The notes under the pieces are model-generated. The model had not been told where the DNA came from. It made no database searches and saw nothing but the letters and a program-made list of their open reading frames with translations. A program made the translations under genes and the position numbers. From positions 60,987 to 124,986 of the forward strand of contig JADHOM010000002.1 of assembly GCA_016778985.1 (NCBI GenBank): a stretch of DNA of 64,000 nt. The letters run 5' to 3'. Shown here in pieces: positions 50,318-61,237 of the stretch. How positions within the stretch are numbered: position 1 is the stretch's first letter; the number at the start of each line of letters is the position of its first letter. This DNA comes from Alphaproteobacteria bacterium. GTDB lineage: Bacteria; Pseudomonadota; Alphaproteobacteria; Puniceispirillales; UBA1172.

Positions 50318-51594
50318 GATCTTAACTCCGCTAATAGCAACTCGCCTTCACGGCGCAGTATCCGAACAGGATAAAGCTGTCCTGCCGCGAGGTCTGGGGT
50401 CAGCATTTTCACTCGCCCAAACTGACGGGTATGGGCAATGCCGCCGGTTTCCATGACGACCTCATCATCTTGCCCGATCATTTTATCCATCTGGCGCTGG
50501 GATAATGTATGGCCTAATTGCCGATATTCAGCCGCCCGGCTTCGAATGATTTCTGTTTTAATTTGTGGCATCCGTGCCGCTGGCGTGCCTTGACGCGGGG
50601 AAAACGGAAACACATGAAGCCAGCTAATATTCAACTGATCAAGCAGCCGCATACTATTATGATGCGCCTCATCGTCTTCGGTCGGGAAGCCAGCTATTAG
50701 ATCAGCACCAAAGACAATATCGGGGCGGCGGTAGCGCAAATCATCAACAAGCGCCATCACATCGTCAGGGCTATGGCGGCGCTTCATGCGCTTTAGGATC
50801 AGGCCATCCCCATGTTGAATAGATAAATGCAAATGCGGCATAAAGCGCGGATTGTCGGCTATCACGGCACGCAGATCAGCATCAATATCAGCCGGATCAA
50901 GTGATGATAATCTAAGCCGCGGCAAGTCTGGCACAGCGCTCAATATTGTTGCCACTAATTGCCCCAAGCGTGGCGGAGCTTGATCTGATAAAGCCAAATC
51001 ATTGCCCCATGAGGAAATATCAACCCCTGTCAGCACAACCTCAGCCACACCCGCCGCCACTAAATGACGGATTTGCGAGACTACATCAGCCACTGAAACC
51101 GACCGACTGCCACCACGACCATAGGGGATAATGCAAAACGTACAGCGATGATCACAGCCTTGCTGGATTTGCAAAAAAGCCCGGCTATGATGATCAAATC
51201 CAGCCAGCATATGCGGCGCCACCGACCGCACCGTCATGATATCGCCAACCAGCGACGGTAATTCAGGTGTGTTGGTAGTGGCCAGTTTGCGCCAGCTTTC
51301 AGCATCTAGTTTTTCATGATTACCAATAACAGCATCGACTTCTGGCATGGCTTGCCAGGCTTGCGGGTCAATCTGAGCGGCACAGCCTGTAACGATAATA
51401 CGCGCATCTTCATCTTCACGGCGCATTTTACGGATCATTTGCCGCGCCTGCTTTTCAGCCTCAGCGGTGACCGCACAGGTATTGATCACCACCATATTAT
51501 CACAGCCCAGCTGCTTCGTATGCTCACGGATGACTTCGCTTTCCCAGCTATTGAGACGACAGCCAAAGGTTTCTATGCGGGCGCCATTAGTCAT
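50314..51594 (-). CDS. mtaB: tRNA ct6A37/t6A37 methylthiotransferase MtaB
   Basis: A 426-residue radical SAM enzyme that converts t6A37 to ms2t6A37. The N-terminal MTTase domain has cysteines in ETFGCRLN, VINTCAVT and VTGCAAQ for one [4Fe-4S]. The radical SAM motif is CDHRCTFCIIPYGRGGSRS. The C-terminal TRAM-like domain ends LLLAEL. The start at 51594 (MTNGARIETFG) has GGAG upstream and overlaps the dapF stop. Longer readings to 51651 are unlikely. Confidence 0.94.
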   Translation of the reverse strand: MTNGARIETFGCRLNSWESEVIREHTKQLGCDNMVVINTCAVTAEAEKQARQMIRKMRREDEDARIIVTGCAAQIDPQAWQAMPEVDAVIGNHEKLDAESWRKLATTNTPELPSLVGDIMTVRSVAPHMLAGFDHHSRAFLQIQQGCDHRCTFCIIPYGRGGSRSVSVADVVSQIRHLVAAGVAEVVLTGVDISSWGNDLALSDQAPPRLGQLVATILSAVPDLPRLRLSSLDPADIDADLRAVIADNPRFMPHLHLSIQHGDGLILKRMKRRHSPDDVMALVDDLRYRRPDIVFGADLIAGFPTEDDEAHHNSMRLLDQLNISWLHVFPFSPRQGTPAARMPQIKTEIIRSRAAEYRQLGHTLSQRQMDKMIGQDDEVVMETGGIAHTRQFGRVKMLTPDLAAGQLYPVRILRREGELLLAELRS

Positions 51595-52432
51595 TGGTCG
51601 CTCCTGCATTGGCAGCAACGGGCGGCAATGTGATCTGACCATGAAAGACATGGCTGACTTCGCCTGTCATGATGGCACCTGCATCTGTCCAGTTTACCAT
51701 CAGCTCACCGCCATCAAGAATAACAGTGACGGCTTTATCTGTTAATCCTAACCGATAGGCAGCAATGGCAGATGCGGTCGCCCCACTGCCGCAGGCACTG
51801 GTAATTCCGGCGCCGCGTTCCCATACCCGCATCCTAATCCGATTATCGCCAATGATGCTAATCCACTCAATATTGGCTTTTTCAGGAAACATGGCATGTG
51901 TTTCTAGCTGAGGTCCTAATTCTGCCAGAGCAATGCTTTCCGCATCATCAACCGCAAAAACACAATGCGGATTGCCTATATTTATCGCCATAGCAGGCGG
52001 TAATCCCATGCCTAAATCGAGCGCTTTGGTATCCGCCTGATGAGCTAATGGTATCTCTGGCCAATCAAATCGGGGTTGGCCCATATTGACAGAAATCATG
52101 CCATGCTCGGCTTGCCATGCTTCTAATCTGCCACCTGCACTATTTAATGTGATCTGATCTTTGGCTAGACGCTGCATCATGACGGCGGCAACACAGCGCG
52201 TGCCATTACCGCAGGCTTCGGCTAATGAGCCATCACTATTTAAAATAATGAGACGCGCATCTGCGGATTGATCCTCGGCGGTTATTAATATCTGATCACA
52301 GCCGATCCCGCGCCGCCGATCAGCCAGCATACGCGCCTGCGCGGTTATTGCCGCAACCATAGGCGGTGTTGCCATATCAACAATGACAAAATCATTGCCG
52401 AGACCATGCATTTTGACAAAAGACAGTTCCAT
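51587..52432 (-). CDS. dapF: Diaminopimelate epimerase
   Basis: A 281-residue PLP-independent epimerase that makes meso-DAP for lysine and peptidoglycan. FVKMHGLGNDFVIVD, the first catalytic Cys in AEACGNGTRCVA, NIGNPHCVFAV, and the second Cys in RGAGITSACGSGATASA are visible. dapF-mtaB-ftsY is a tight overlapping string typical of alphaproteobacteria. Confidence 0.97.
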   Translation of the reverse strand: MELSFVKMHGLGNDFVIVDMATPPMVAAITAQARMLADRRRGIGCDQILITAEDQSADARLIILNSDGSLAEACGNGTRCVAAVMMQRLAKDQITLNSAGGRLEAWQAEHGMISVNMGQPRFDWPEIPLAHQADTKALDLGMGLPPAMAINIGNPHCVFAVDDAESIALAELGPQLETHAMFPEKANIEWISIIGDNRIRMRVWERGAGITSACGSGATASAIAAYRLGLTDKAVTVILDGGELMVNWTDAGAIMTGEVSHVFHGQITLPPVAANAGATND

Positions 52433-52492
52433 TATGCCGATATACGCCGTTTTACCGTTTATTGCAAAACTTCATCTATTCATCATATTCCA

Positions 52493-53278
52493 TCATATAT
52501 TAAGGCGGATAACCACTGGCGCATGATCTGATGGCTTTTCCCAGCCGCGCGCGGACTTGATGACTTCGGCACCAGCTATTTGCTCACGCAATGGCGGCGT
52601 TACCCAAATATGATCCAGCCGCCGCCCTTTATCCGCCGCCGCCCAGTCACGAGCTCTATATGACCACCATGAATATAATTTACCATCAGGAATGGCGAGT
52701 CGCACCGCATCATGCCATTGACCATCTTCCATAATCCGATTGAGCGCATCAACCTCAACCGGCGTATGGCTGACAATTTTAAGCAACTGTTTATGTGACC
52801 AGACATCATCTTCGCGGGGGGCGATATTCAAATCCCCCAGCAGAACACTTGGCCTGCCATGATCACGGTGGGCCGACCATTCGGCCAACTCAGCAAGGAA
52901 TTGGAGTTTATGGGCAAACTTGTCATTGACATCCGCATCAGGCACATCACCACCTGCCGGGATATAAAAATTATCAATAATCAGATCATTGTTCAGCTCA
53001 ACCGAAAGATGCCGGCAATCTTGTTTTTGCGCCCAATAGGCATGATCTGATGATCGGATTGGCAGTCGCGCAATCGTCGCTACCCCATTATAACCTTTCT
53101 CACCCCGATAGGCGAGATGAGGATATCCGGCGGCAATAAACGCCTCTGCTGGAAACGCCTCATCAGGGCATTTGGTTTCTTGCAGGCATAATACATCTGG
53201 CTGTTGTTCAGCCAATAGTTTCAAGACAATCGGCAGCCGCAAACGGACAGAGTTAATGTTCCAGGTAATAATTTTCAT
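52493..53278 (-). CDS. xthA: Exodeoxyribonuclease III
   Basis: A 261-residue AP endonuclease/3' exonuclease for base excision repair. ITWNINSVRLRLP, CLQETKCPDEAFP (catalytic Glu), GDLNIAPREDDVW, GRRLDHIWVTP and SDHAPVVI cover the active-site residues. It is followed by dapF (60 bp), and lolA lies 51 bp upstream on the same strand. Confidence 0.97.
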   Translation of the reverse strand: MKIITWNINSVRLRLPIVLKLLAEQQPDVLCLQETKCPDEAFPAEAFIAAGYPHLAYRGEKGYNGVATIARLPIRSSDHAYWAQKQDCRHLSVELNNDLIIDNFYIPAGGDVPDADVNDKFAHKLQFLAELAEWSAHRDHGRPSVLLGDLNIAPREDDVWSHKQLLKIVSHTPVEVDALNRIMEDGQWHDAVRLAIPDGKLYSWWSYRARDWAAADKGRRLDHIWVTPPLREQIAGAEVIKSARGWEKPSDHAPVVIRLNI

Positions 53279-53329
53279 ATTGTTCTCATGACACTGCGTT
53301 GGCTGATGTAATATGCCGCATTAAGGCAT

Positions 53330-53950
53330 TTATTGCGAATAATTATTGGGCACAAACAGCCGTTGTGATACATCAATATTCTTTTCGACGTTCTGAAATG
53401 TAACGATGGTTTGGGCGCCAGCGCTATCAATAATCATCCAGCGCCGTAACTCAAACGGCTTGTCTGTAAACTCCAGCACAAGCAGGCCAGCATCATCACC
53501 TGTTGGCTTATCCAATTCAATCCTGACAATACCATCTTTGGTGGTAGCGGTAGTGGTAATGCCATCAAGACTCAACTTAACATTCTCATTGAACAGAATC
53601 CCTAATGGCGTCTCGCTAATCGGATAGCTGGTTAATTTTTCTCTATCCTGTTCATCAACATGAAGCCATATTTTCGTTGTAATGAGGACGGTTTCCAACG
53701 GGTCATCATAATCAAATCGAGACCAATACGGGCGTTTGAGATAAATATCGCCTTCGGCATAACTGCCATCATCGGATACCTGAATAAATCTGCCTTTTAA
53801 GGTTTTGAGCTGATTGAACCAGTTTTCAGCATCGGTAATAGGGTCAGCATATGCGGCCATGCTAAACCCGGCCATAGCCCATGCTATCATGATAGCAATT
53901 AGCCCTGTTTTCATACTTGTTTTGATGATTGCATTGAGCCGATTAAACAT
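53330..53950 (-). CDS. lolA: LolA-like outer-membrane lipoprotein carrier
   Basis: A 206-residue periplasmic carrier. A signal peptide is clear: positive N-terminus, hydrophobic [17 protein letters not shown] and cleavage likely after AYA (about 35). The LolA fold follows with [32 protein letters not shown], and [15 protein letters not shown]. ftsK-lolA adjacency is conserved in many proteobacteria, and the genes overlap by 8 bases here. Confidence 0.9.
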   Translation of the reverse strand: MFNRLNAIIKTSMKTGLIAIMIAWAMAGFSMAAYADPITDAENWFNQLKTLKGRFIQVSDDGSYAEGDIYLKRPYWSRFDYDDPLETVLITTKIWLHVDEQDREKLTSYPISETPLGILFNENVKLSLDGITTTATTKDGIVRIELDKPTGDDAGLLVLEFTDKPFELRRWMIIDSAGAQTIVTFQNVEKNIDVSQRLFVPNNYSQ

Positions 53951-56276
53951 GATCTGTATCCATTAAAATCTCTCGCTTACCGGCATGATTAGCCGGGCTA
54001 ACCAGACCATTTCGTTCCATATCCTCAATAATGGTCGCGGCACGATTATATCCTATTCGCAGATGCCGTTGAATGAATGATGTAGATGCCTTGCCCTCAC
54101 GCTGGACAAGCTCAACAGCCTGATCGTAAAGGCTGGCTTCACCATCCAAAACGGCTACTCCATTATCACTATTTTGCAGCGCATCGGCTTCTATTGTGAC
54201 ACTATCATCATATTCTGGCTCACCTTGCTGACGCAGGAAGCTAGCTACTTTTTCGACTTCTTCATCGCTAACAAAAGGCCCGTGAACGCGGCCGATACGG
54301 CCGCCACCTTCCATGAATAACATATCCCCTCGACCCAACAGATGCTCGGCGCCTTGCTCACCTAGAATGGTTCGACTATCAATGCGTGAGGTCACCTGAA
54401 AAGATATTCGAGTTGGGAAATTAGCCTTGATTGTGCCTGTAATGACATCAACAGACGGCCGCTGGGTTGCCATAATGACATGAATTCCTGCCGCTCGTGC
54501 CATTTGCGCCAGCCGTTGCACCATCGCCTCAATATCCTTGCCAGCAACCAGCATCAGATCAGCAACTTCGTCAATAATGACAACAATAAAGGGAAGAAGA
54601 TTCAAATCGAGCTGTTCTTCCTCATAAACCGGCTGGCCACTCTCCTCATCAAAGCCTGTTTGGACACGGCGGCTTAATGTTTCACCCTTGCGTTTGGCAT
54701 CAAGAATATACTTATTAAAGCCATCAATATTACGAACGCCAACCTTGGCCATATTGCGATAGCGGTTTTCCATCTCACGGACTGCCCATTTCAAGGCAAC
54801 TACGGCTTTATTGGGGTCAGTAACCACCGGCGTTAACAAATGCGGGATGCCATCATAAACCGATAGTTCAAGCATTTTAGGGTCAATCATGATGAGCCGA
54901 CAGGTTTCAGGCGTATGCGTATATAAAAGTGATAAAATCATGCCGTTAATACCGACCGATTTACCTGAGCCAGTTGTTCCAGCCACCAGCAGATGTGGCA
55001 TCCGCGTCAGGTCAGCAACAACGGGATTACCGGCAATATCCATCCCCAGCGCAACTGGCAAAGCCGCTTTACTGTTTTCCCATTCATCATGGTCAAGAAT
55101 ATCACGGATCAAGACAGTCTGGCGGTTCGTATTTGGCAGTTCAATGCCGATTGTATTCTGGCCAGGAACAACGGCAACACGCACAGATAACGCCGACATT
55201 GAACGCGCAATATCATCAGATAAGCTAATCACGCGCTGGGTTTTTGTGCCCGGTGCAGGGTTCAGCTCATAGCGTGTAACGACAGGGCCAAATCTGGCTT
55301 TTTCAATATTACCGCCAATGCCAAACTCTGATAATACGCCTTCTAACATGCGTGAGGTATTGTCCAATGCTTCCGCATCTGGCGCAATCAATGCCTCATT
55401 GGGTTCGGCCAATAATTCCGCAGAAGGCAGGCTATAGCCGCTTGGGGTGCCTAGATCAAGTGAGGCTTGTTTTCCTGATGCGGCAGCTTTTTTGCGTTTT
55501 GCAGATGTCGTGGCTTTGGCATCATTATCATCCTTGCCTGCAACAATAATAGGTTCACGCCTTGGCGCTGGTGATTTTCGCTTAGCTCGTGGTTTCGATT
55601 TGCGTTTCTCAGAAGCAAGGGACTTTGCCCGCGCCATGCCTTGGAATAGCTTACTAATAGCGGCGCGCGTTAGCAAATAACCTTTGCCCAGAACTCGCAA
55701 TTCATTCACTCCGATTGAAGCGATATAAATATAGCCAATCGCTGCCATAACCATCAAACCACCAGCAAGCAGATGCTGGCCAGTGATCAATATAGGTGAT
55801 GTTAAAATAGGCTCGACCAATATTGGATATTCTAGGAGCAGTAGATACATCGCCTTACCAGTCGCATTACCATATGCTTCGGCAAACACATAATGCACAG
55901 ACACGGCCAGAAGAAGCAAAACAAATGGCAGTAAAAACAACCTGAAGAGGAGCCGTCCATGCCAGCGATTTTGCCACATACGATATGACCAGACTAATGG
56001 GATGATCGCCACCGCCACAGAGATGATAAATCCAAAAGCATTGATCAGGAAGCTCGATATATTTGCACTAGCAGTATCAACAATATTTCTGGTCTCGGCG
56101 CTATCACTTGCCGTGCTGTTTATTGACGGGTCAGCCGCATCAAAGCTCAATATCATGAGTAATAAGCCGATGCTGGCCATGCATAAAAACCCAGCAATAA
56201 GCTTATAGAATATCCGAGCAATCCATGCGGATATTGCCGGTGAGATGATGGGGGCTTTTTCGCCTTGCTGCACCAT
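53943..56276 (-). CDS. ftsK: DNA translocase FtsK
   Basis: A 777-residue septal DNA pump. Four to five N-terminal membrane segments (to ~190) precede a basic linker ([15 protein letters not shown]). The alpha domain has [17 protein letters not shown]. The RecA-like motor has Walker [15 protein letters not shown] and Walker [17 protein letters not shown] with [13 protein letters not shown]. The C-terminal gamma winged helix has [18 protein letters not shown]. It acts with XerCD at dif. AAGG is upstream of the ATG. It is divergent from gmhB. Confidence 0.97.
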   Translation of the reverse strand: MVQQGEKAPIISPAISAWIARIFYKLIAGFLCMASIGLLLMILSFDAADPSINSTASDSAETRNIVDTASANISSFLINAFGFIISVAVAIIPLVWSYRMWQNRWHGRLLFRLFLLPFVLLLLAVSVHYVFAEAYGNATGKAMYLLLLEYPILVEPILTSPILITGQHLLAGGLMVMAAIGYIYIASIGVNELRVLGKGYLLTRAAISKLFQGMARAKSLASEKRKSKPRAKRKSPAPRREPIIVAGKDDNDAKATTSAKRKKAAASGKQASLDLGTPSGYSLPSAELLAEPNEALIAPDAEALDNTSRMLEGVLSEFGIGGNIEKARFGPVVTRYELNPAPGTKTQRVISLSDDIARSMSALSVRVAVVPGQNTIGIELPNTNRQTVLIRDILDHDEWENSKAALPVALGMDIAGNPVVADLTRMPHLLVAGTTGSGKSVGINGMILSLLYTHTPETCRLIMIDPKMLELSVYDGIPHLLTPVVTDPNKAVVALKWAVREMENRYRNMAKVGVRNIDGFNKYILDAKRKGETLSRRVQTGFDEESGQPVYEEEQLDLNLLPFIVVIIDEVADLMLVAGKDIEAMVQRLAQMARAAGIHVIMATQRPSVDVITGTIKANFPTRISFQVTSRIDSRTILGEQGAEHLLGRGDMLFMEGGGRIGRVHGPFVSDEEVEKVASFLRQQGEPEYDDSVTIEADALQNSDNGVAVLDGEASLYDQAVELVQREGKASTSFIQRHLRIGYNRAATIIEDMERNGLVSPANHAGKREILMDTDHV

Positions 56277-56347
56277 AGACTTACCTTACCTCATATTCTG
56301 TCGCGATAGCTATTGAAATCTAATCAAAAACGCGGTTACTCTAGGCT

Positions 56348-56881
56348 ATGCCAAAACTTCGCCCTGCTATATTTCTTGATCGCGATGGTGTTATCAATAT
56401 CGACCATGGCTATCCTCACAAGGTAGAAGATTTTGCCTTTATGCCAGATGCTGATAGAGCCATCAAGCGTGCCCATGATTTGAATATACCGATTTTTGTT
56501 GTCACCAATCAGGGCGGTATTGGATTAAGGTATTTTGATATCCCGGCAATGCGGCAGTTTCATGACCATATGCTAACAAAAATTAGCGATGCTGGCGGCT
56601 ATATTACCGAAATTGCCTTCTGCCCGCATCACCCGAGCTCTCCGCATCCTGAAATGCGTGACTGCACATGCCGAAAACCACAGCCCGGCATGATCCTTGA
56701 GCTGGCGAAAAAATATCATATTGATTTGCCAGCAAGCGCTATGATCGGTGACCGGCCAACCGATATGGAAGCCGCCCATGCCGCAGGGTGTCATGGGATT
56801 TTGTATGAAAGCGGCAGTGTACTGACGGTCATGGATGCCGCATTGCAACATATCTCTATTATGGCTAAACCTATATCATGA
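56348..56881 (+). CDS. gmhB: D-glycero-D-manno-heptose 1,7-bisphosphate 7-phosphatase (GmhB-like)
   Basis: A 177-residue HAD phosphatase. Catalytic motif I is FLDRDGVIN (Asp11, Asp13), motif II is VVTNQGGIG, and Zn ligands are in FCPHHP...CTCRKPQPGM. IGDRPTDMEAAHAAG is motif IV. GmhB supplies ADP-heptose for LPS; HisB-N is a relative, but the lack of a dehydratase domain argues for GmhB. It overlaps the ubiH gene by ATGA. Confidence 0.88.
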   Translation: MPKLRPAIFLDRDGVINIDHGYPHKVEDFAFMPDADRAIKRAHDLNIPIFVVTNQGGIGLRYFDIPAMRQFHDHMLTKISDAGGYITEIAFCPHHPSSPHPEMRDCTCRKPQPGMILELAKKYHIDLPASAMIGDRPTDMEAAHAAGCHGILYESGSVLTVMDAALQHISIMAKPIS

Positions 56882-58113
56882 CTAAATCAGATAGAGATAC
56901 AACTAAAGCGGCAGATTTCGGACATGGCATCCATATTGTTGGTGGTGGCTTAACCGGCTATGCGGCGGCGCTAGCTCTGGCTGAGGCTGATTTTCCGGTC
57001 ACAGTCTATCAGAGCCGCACGCCTAACAAAGATACCCTGCGGACAACAACGATCAATCCTAGCGCCTATGATATGCTGAAAGATATCGGCGTCATAGCGG
57101 CGCTACCCGCTGACGCGCTAACCCCGATTTATCAGATTATGGTGACTGATGATGCTGATCGCGACAACACCCATGATCCTGTCATGACATGGGATAATTC
57201 CGCACAAGCCAATCAAGGCGCGGCACTAGCATGGGTTATCGGCAATGCTGTCCTCAGCGATATGATGGAAGCTATGCTGGCCACCCATGACCGCATTACA
57301 GTTTGCCAGACTGACATTACTGGCTATCAGTCGCGCCACCCCGATTATCACCACGCGGCGGCGGCACTAATGACAGCGGATGACAGGCTTATCCCGGCTA
57401 GCCTGATCATTGCCGCAGATGGACGTAATAGCAAACTCCGCCAAGCTGCTGATATTCGTGTCATCACCCGCAATTTAGGGCAATCCGCCATTGTCAGCAC
57501 AGTTACTATGACCGAACCGCATCGCCATATTGCATGGCAGAAGTTCTTGGCAGGTGGGCCTATTGCCCTAATGCCGATGCCAGATATGCATATGGCATCA
57601 CTGGTTTGGAGCATGACAAATGAAGATGCCGAACGGTTGATGAAAGTTAATGATGAGCGTTTTGCCATAGCATTGGATGATGCAACTGATCTCACCTTTG
57701 GCCGGATTACGGATATCGGCGTGCGGCAAGCCTTTGCCGTCATCCCAACCCATGCTCTATGGCCCGTGGCGCAACGCTTAGTTCTGATTGGTGATGCCGC
57801 CCATGCGATCAACCCGCTTGCTGGTCAGGGCTATAATCTGGCACTGGCTGATGTTAAGGCATTGGCACGGATGCTGATGGCGGCACGGCGCGACGGTATG
57901 GATATTGGCTCACGCCAACTACTACATCGCTATGCCTTCAGCAGAACACCCGAAATCGCCACGATGACACTGGCAACAGATGGGCTTAATATGCTGTTTT
58001 CATTTGGCAAGCGGCGGCGGCGATTAGCTGGAATGGGAATGGCACTGGCTAATCTGCAAGGCATTAAATCCTTTGCTCTGCATGTCGCCAGTGGCCGCTT
58101 GTTTGGCCGTTAA
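56878..58113 (+). CDS. ubiH: UbiH/UbiF-family FAD-dependent ubiquinone hydroxylase
   Basis: A 411-residue flavin monooxygenase of the UbiH/COQ6 family. The FAD site is IVGGGLTGYAAALALAEADFP near the N-terminus, the middle DG motif region is LIIAADGRNSKLRQ, and the GD motif is LVLIGDAAHAINPLAGQGYNLALADV. It probably hydroxylates the quinone ring of a ubiquinone precursor; which carbon cannot be told from sequence. It is coupled to gmhB and convergent with the DUF971 gene. Confidence 0.88.
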   Translation: MTKSDRDTTKAADFGHGIHIVGGGLTGYAAALALAEADFPVTVYQSRTPNKDTLRTTTINPSAYDMLKDIGVIAALPADALTPIYQIMVTDDADRDNTHDPVMTWDNSAQANQGAALAWVIGNAVLSDMMEAMLATHDRITVCQTDITGYQSRHPDYHHAAAALMTADDRLIPASLIIAADGRNSKLRQAADIRVITRNLGQSAIVSTVTMTEPHRHIAWQKFLAGGPIALMPMPDMHMASLVWSMTNEDAERLMKVNDERFAIALDDATDLTFGRITDIGVRQAFAVIPTHALWPVAQRLVLIGDAAHAINPLAGQGYNLALADVKALARMLMAARRDGMDIGSRQLLHRYAFSRTPEIATMTLATDGLNMLFSFGKRRRRLAGMGMALANLQGIKSFALHVASGRLFGR

Positions 58114-58153
58114 TATTATCATCTTACTTAATTTCGAGCTGTATTTTTAGGCT

Positions 58154-58531
58154 TTATTCGCGGCTTAATCCTAGTCTATCTAGCCGTGCCAAATAATCCG
58201 CCATCATAGTATCTTGCGTGGTCGCAAATTGATAGAGAATATCCCATGAGAAAAGACCTGTATTATGGCCATCACTAAATACCAACCGCACCGCATAATG
58301 GCCAACAGGTTCAACGCCTAAAACCTGAATATGTTTCTTACCTGCTGGTGTTTGCTTTTGCTCAGCCGCATGACCTTGGACTTCTGCTGATGGCGATTCG
58401 ACCCGCAGTAATTCGGCAGCTAGAATAGCACTAACGCCATCATCAAAAATCACTTTGAGCTGAGTTCTATCTGCCGATAGTTCAATATCTGTCGGCCAAG
58501 CGGCGGAAGTCATAGCGCCGCCATCATTCAT
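58154..58531 (-). CDS. DUF971 (GBBH-like N-terminal) protein
   Basis: A 125-residue protein made of one DUF971 domain: [36 protein letters not shown], and [34 protein letters not shown]. The domain is related to the N-terminal, metal-binding part of gamma-butyrobetaine hydroxylase. A role in Fe-S handling has been suggested for some members. It overlaps the Trm112 gene by 8 bases. Confidence 0.88.
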   Translation of the reverse strand: MNDGGAMTSAAWPTDIELSADRTQLKVIFDDGVSAILAAELLRVESPSAEVQGHAAEQKQTPAGKKHIQVLGVEPVGHYAVRLVFSDGHNTGLFSWDILYQFATTQDTMMADYLARLDRLGLSRE

Positions 58532-58745
58532 CAGGGTCTAACTGCCGCGCTTCATCGACCAACATTACCGGAATCCCTTCGCGGATAGGAAAGGCTAGCC
58601 CCGCCTGCTTACTGATCAATTCGTGGCGCGCACGATCATAGCTCAAGGGGCCATGACAAACTGGACAGACCAAAACTTCGAGCAGGATCGGATCAAGTTC
58701 TCTTGATCCCGCGCCTGAATTGCTTGCTTTATCAGTGTTTGACAT
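58524..58745 (-). CDS. Trm112 family protein
   Basis: A 73-residue Trm112-like protein: [21 protein letters not shown] carries one CxxC, then [19 protein letters not shown]. Bacterial Trm112 homologues can activate methyltransferases; the partner is not identified here. It overlaps the LON gene by 14 bases and lies in the cnoX-LON-Trm112-DUF971 operon. Confidence 0.9.
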   Translation of the reverse strand: MSNTDKASNSGAGSRELDPILLEVLVCPVCHGPLSYDRARHELISKQAGLAFPIREGIPVMLVDEARQLDPDE

Positions 58746-59409
58746 GGCCTTTTTTCTGCATATCTGATGCCGTCATCTCACATTCCATTTCCAGAATAGC
58801 CGAAATGAGATCACCGCGCGAAGACACATCCTTAGCTTCAAGGAGCATCTGTTTTTCAGCAACTGCAAGCGGGCAGATCATCGATAATGTCGTGATCAGT
58901 TTTTCATCAGCACAGGCTTCGATCGAATTCCAATCCGCCGAGAAGCCCTTCATTTGGAAATATCGCTTCAACACCTTGATCAATCTGGTGCGGTCAAAGT
59001 ATACATCCTTGACAAGCAGATCATCCACATATTCATCATAGCTGACCCGACATTGACGATATCCGGATTTACCCTCAATCTCTTCGTCAATATTAAAGCG
59101 GATCATGCCATCAAGCGAGATCAGATAACGACCATCAGTGGTTTCTTCAAAACTGGAAATACGGCCAGCGCAACCGACCGAATAGAGTAAGGGAGACATT
59201 TCATCCTGCGTTACCCCTGAATTGCTTTGTATCATTCCGATCAGCCGATGCGGCGTTGATAAGGCGTCTGATATCATGCTCAGATAACGCGGCTCAAATA
59301 TGTTCAATGGCAACCTGCCAGTGGGCAAAAGTAATGCTCCATCCAATGGAAAAATTGGGATGTTAATTGGCAAATCCGCAATTTCTGGATCAAGTGAGTT
59401 TCGTTTCAT
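58732..59409 (-). CDS. LON peptidase N-terminal (substrate-binding) domain protein
   Basis: A 225-residue stand-alone LON N-terminal domain ([30 protein letters not shown], and [30 protein letters not shown]). No ATPase or protease domain is present. Its function is unknown. It lies 49 bp after cnoX in a conserved alphaproteobacterial order. Confidence 0.92.
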   Translation of the reverse strand: MKRNSLDPEIADLPINIPIFPLDGALLLPTGRLPLNIFEPRYLSMISDALSTPHRLIGMIQSNSGVTQDEMSPLLYSVGCAGRISSFEETTDGRYLISLDGMIRFNIDEEIEGKSGYRQCRVSYDEYVDDLLVKDVYFDRTRLIKVLKRYFQMKGFSADWNSIEACADEKLITTLSMICPLAVAEKQMLLEAKDVSSRGDLISAILEMECEMTASDMQKKGHVKH

Positions 59410-59458
59410 GACTTATCCTTCCATATAAAATGGATGTATTAGTTTATTTTTAATGTCT

Positions 59459-60370
59459 TCACGAAAACAGAAGCGAGGATAATTGTTTACGCCCCTCCTT
59501 AACTTTGGGTGCAGTGGCACCCAATGCGGCAAATATTTCAAGCAACTGGAGACGCGCCGCGTCATCATTCCAGCCTCTATCTTTTTTTATCATCTCTAGT
59601 AACGTTGATATGGCATCTTCTGAGGCGCCAGAGCCAAATTGAGCAATAGCAAGATCATATCGTTTCTGCATATTCTCCGGGTCATTTCCAACAGCTTGTT
59701 GCAGAACAGATAATTCACCAGCCCGTTCTGAAGCTTTAAGGGCAAACTCAAGTCTTTTAGCAACATCTTGAACGGCATCGCTTGATGCCAGTGTATCTGG
59801 CAGATTATCAAGCATTTCTTTGGCGTTCTCTAAATCATTTAAGCCGATCAGACAACGCAGCAAGCCTGCCACGGCTTTTTCATTATTTTCTTCAAGATGA
59901 AGCACCGCTTGGAAGGCGCCAATAGCAGCGCCATAGTCTTTTTCAGCAAACGCCGCTTCGGCTTGTTCAAAATAGCTGTCGACGCTCTCACCGCCACCTG
60001 CTTGTGCGGCTAATTGTTGCACCATCTCACGTAGCTCTGATTCTGGCTTAGCACCAACGAACCCGTCAATTGGCTGGCCATCGTGAAAGACATATACCGT
60101 CGGCACAGATTGCACCCGCAGCTGGGCGGCGATAGCCTGATTTTCATCAATATTAACCTTAGCTAATTTTACTTTGCCGCCAGCCTCACTAACAACTTTT
60201 TCAAGGATCGGCATTAATTGTTTGCAGGGGCCGCACCAAGGCGCCCAAAAGTCAACAATTACAGGTTGTTGACGTGATGCTTCAACAACCTCTGCCATAA
60301 AATTATCGGTAGATACGTCAACGCTTGAGCCGCCACCAGAATGAACTGTTGTGTCATGCAATGAAACCAT
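59459..60370 (-). CDS. cnoX: Thioredoxin-domain co-chaperone (CnoX/YbbN-like)
   Basis: A 303-residue protein with a thioredoxin domain (FWAPWCGPCKQLMPILEKV, VPTVYVFHDGQPIDGFVG) followed by TPR-like helices to the C-terminus. CnoX-type proteins are chaperedoxins that pass clients to GroEL. The start at ATG 60370 has GGAAG upstream. An ATG at 60403 adds 11 residues and has no good ribosome-binding site. Confidence 0.92.
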   Translation of the reverse strand: MVSLHDTTVHSGGGSSVDVSTDNFMAEVVEASRQQPVIVDFWAPWCGPCKQLMPILEKVVSEAGGKVKLAKVNIDENQAIAAQLRVQSVPTVYVFHDGQPIDGFVGAKPESELREMVQQLAAQAGGGESVDSYFEQAEAAFAEKDYGAAIGAFQAVLHLEENNEKAVAGLLRCLIGLNDLENAKEMLDNLPDTLASSDAVQDVAKRLEFALKASERAGELSVLQQAVGNDPENMQKRYDLAIAQFGSGASEDAISTLLEMIKKDRGWNDDAARLQLLEIFAALGATAPKVKEGRKQLSSLLFS

Positions 60371-60487
60371 TGTCTTCCAAACTTTCAATATAATTGCCGA
60401 CAAGAAATTTTATTGTAGCCGGTATCTTATAGAAAATATAAATTAAATTTCATAAATGACAAGAGAGCCACGACTTTTTATTTTGAT

Positions 60488-61015
60488 TTAATTCATTATT
60501 TCGGCAAGTGGTAATATAGTGACCTGATGGCCAGTATATTCAAAAAATCGCCTCAGGTCTGATCCGGCAATTGTCACTGTCTGGTCGTTAATCAAGGGAT
60601 GAAAGTTAACTGCTTCCATATCAGCTAATGTTTTGTCCAGATAGACGGTGACCTTATGATCAGGATCGTTAATAACAGAAAACGGCGTCACTGACCCCGG
60701 AATTACCCCTAGATATTCCATCAGACGGTCTGAGCTGCCGAATGATAACCGGTCTGTGCCCATAGCACTTGCCAAGGCTTTCAGGTCTATCGGCTGATCT
60801 TCTTCAGCGACAACCAGAAAGTTATTTTTTTTACGGTCACGCAGGTATAGATTTTTAGCATGACCGCCACTCATGTCGCCGCGATGTTGGCGCGAATCCT
60901 CAACCGTCCTCAAGGCCGGATGCTGATGCCGGATAACCGATATATTCAGCGCCTCAAACAGCGCGAAAAGATCATCAGGCGTGGCCGGATTCTGTCCAGA
61001 AAAAGATGATGTCAT
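60488..61015 (-). CDS. proX: Ala-tRNA(Pro) deacylase ProX (YbaK-like, PrdX type)
   Basis: A 175-residue trans-editing enzyme that hydrolyses Ala-tRNA(Pro). SGGHAKNLYLRDRKKNNFLVVAEED, DLKALASAMGTDRLSFGSSDRLMEYLGVIPGSVTPFSVIND and FHPLINDQTVTIAGSDLRRFF are the PrdX signature strings. It lies just before cnoX, an order seen in other alphaproteobacteria. The 222-base gap on its 5' side holds no gene I can support. Confidence 0.9.
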   Translation of the reverse strand: MTSSFSGQNPATPDDLFALFEALNISVIRHQHPALRTVEDSRQHRGDMSGGHAKNLYLRDRKKNNFLVVAEEDQPIDLKALASAMGTDRLSFGSSDRLMEYLGVIPGSVTPFSVINDPDHKVTVYLDKTLADMEAVNFHPLINDQTVTIAGSDLRRFFEYTGHQVTILPLAEIMN

Positions 61016-61237
61016 GATACTGAAACCTCTTGTCTAATGCTGTCATTTTATAAGCGGTAATGGCTTATCCGTCTAGCATTGAGATCACAATCCATCTTAT
61101 TAATCCGCCCCTTCATTTTTATGCTGATGCCTCTTAACGCTATGGATTCACATATAATTACAAAATGCAACGATTGACCACGCCCTAAGCGATAGGTCAT
61201 ATGGATATGAAAACTCGTTATTCTAGGCTTTAACTAT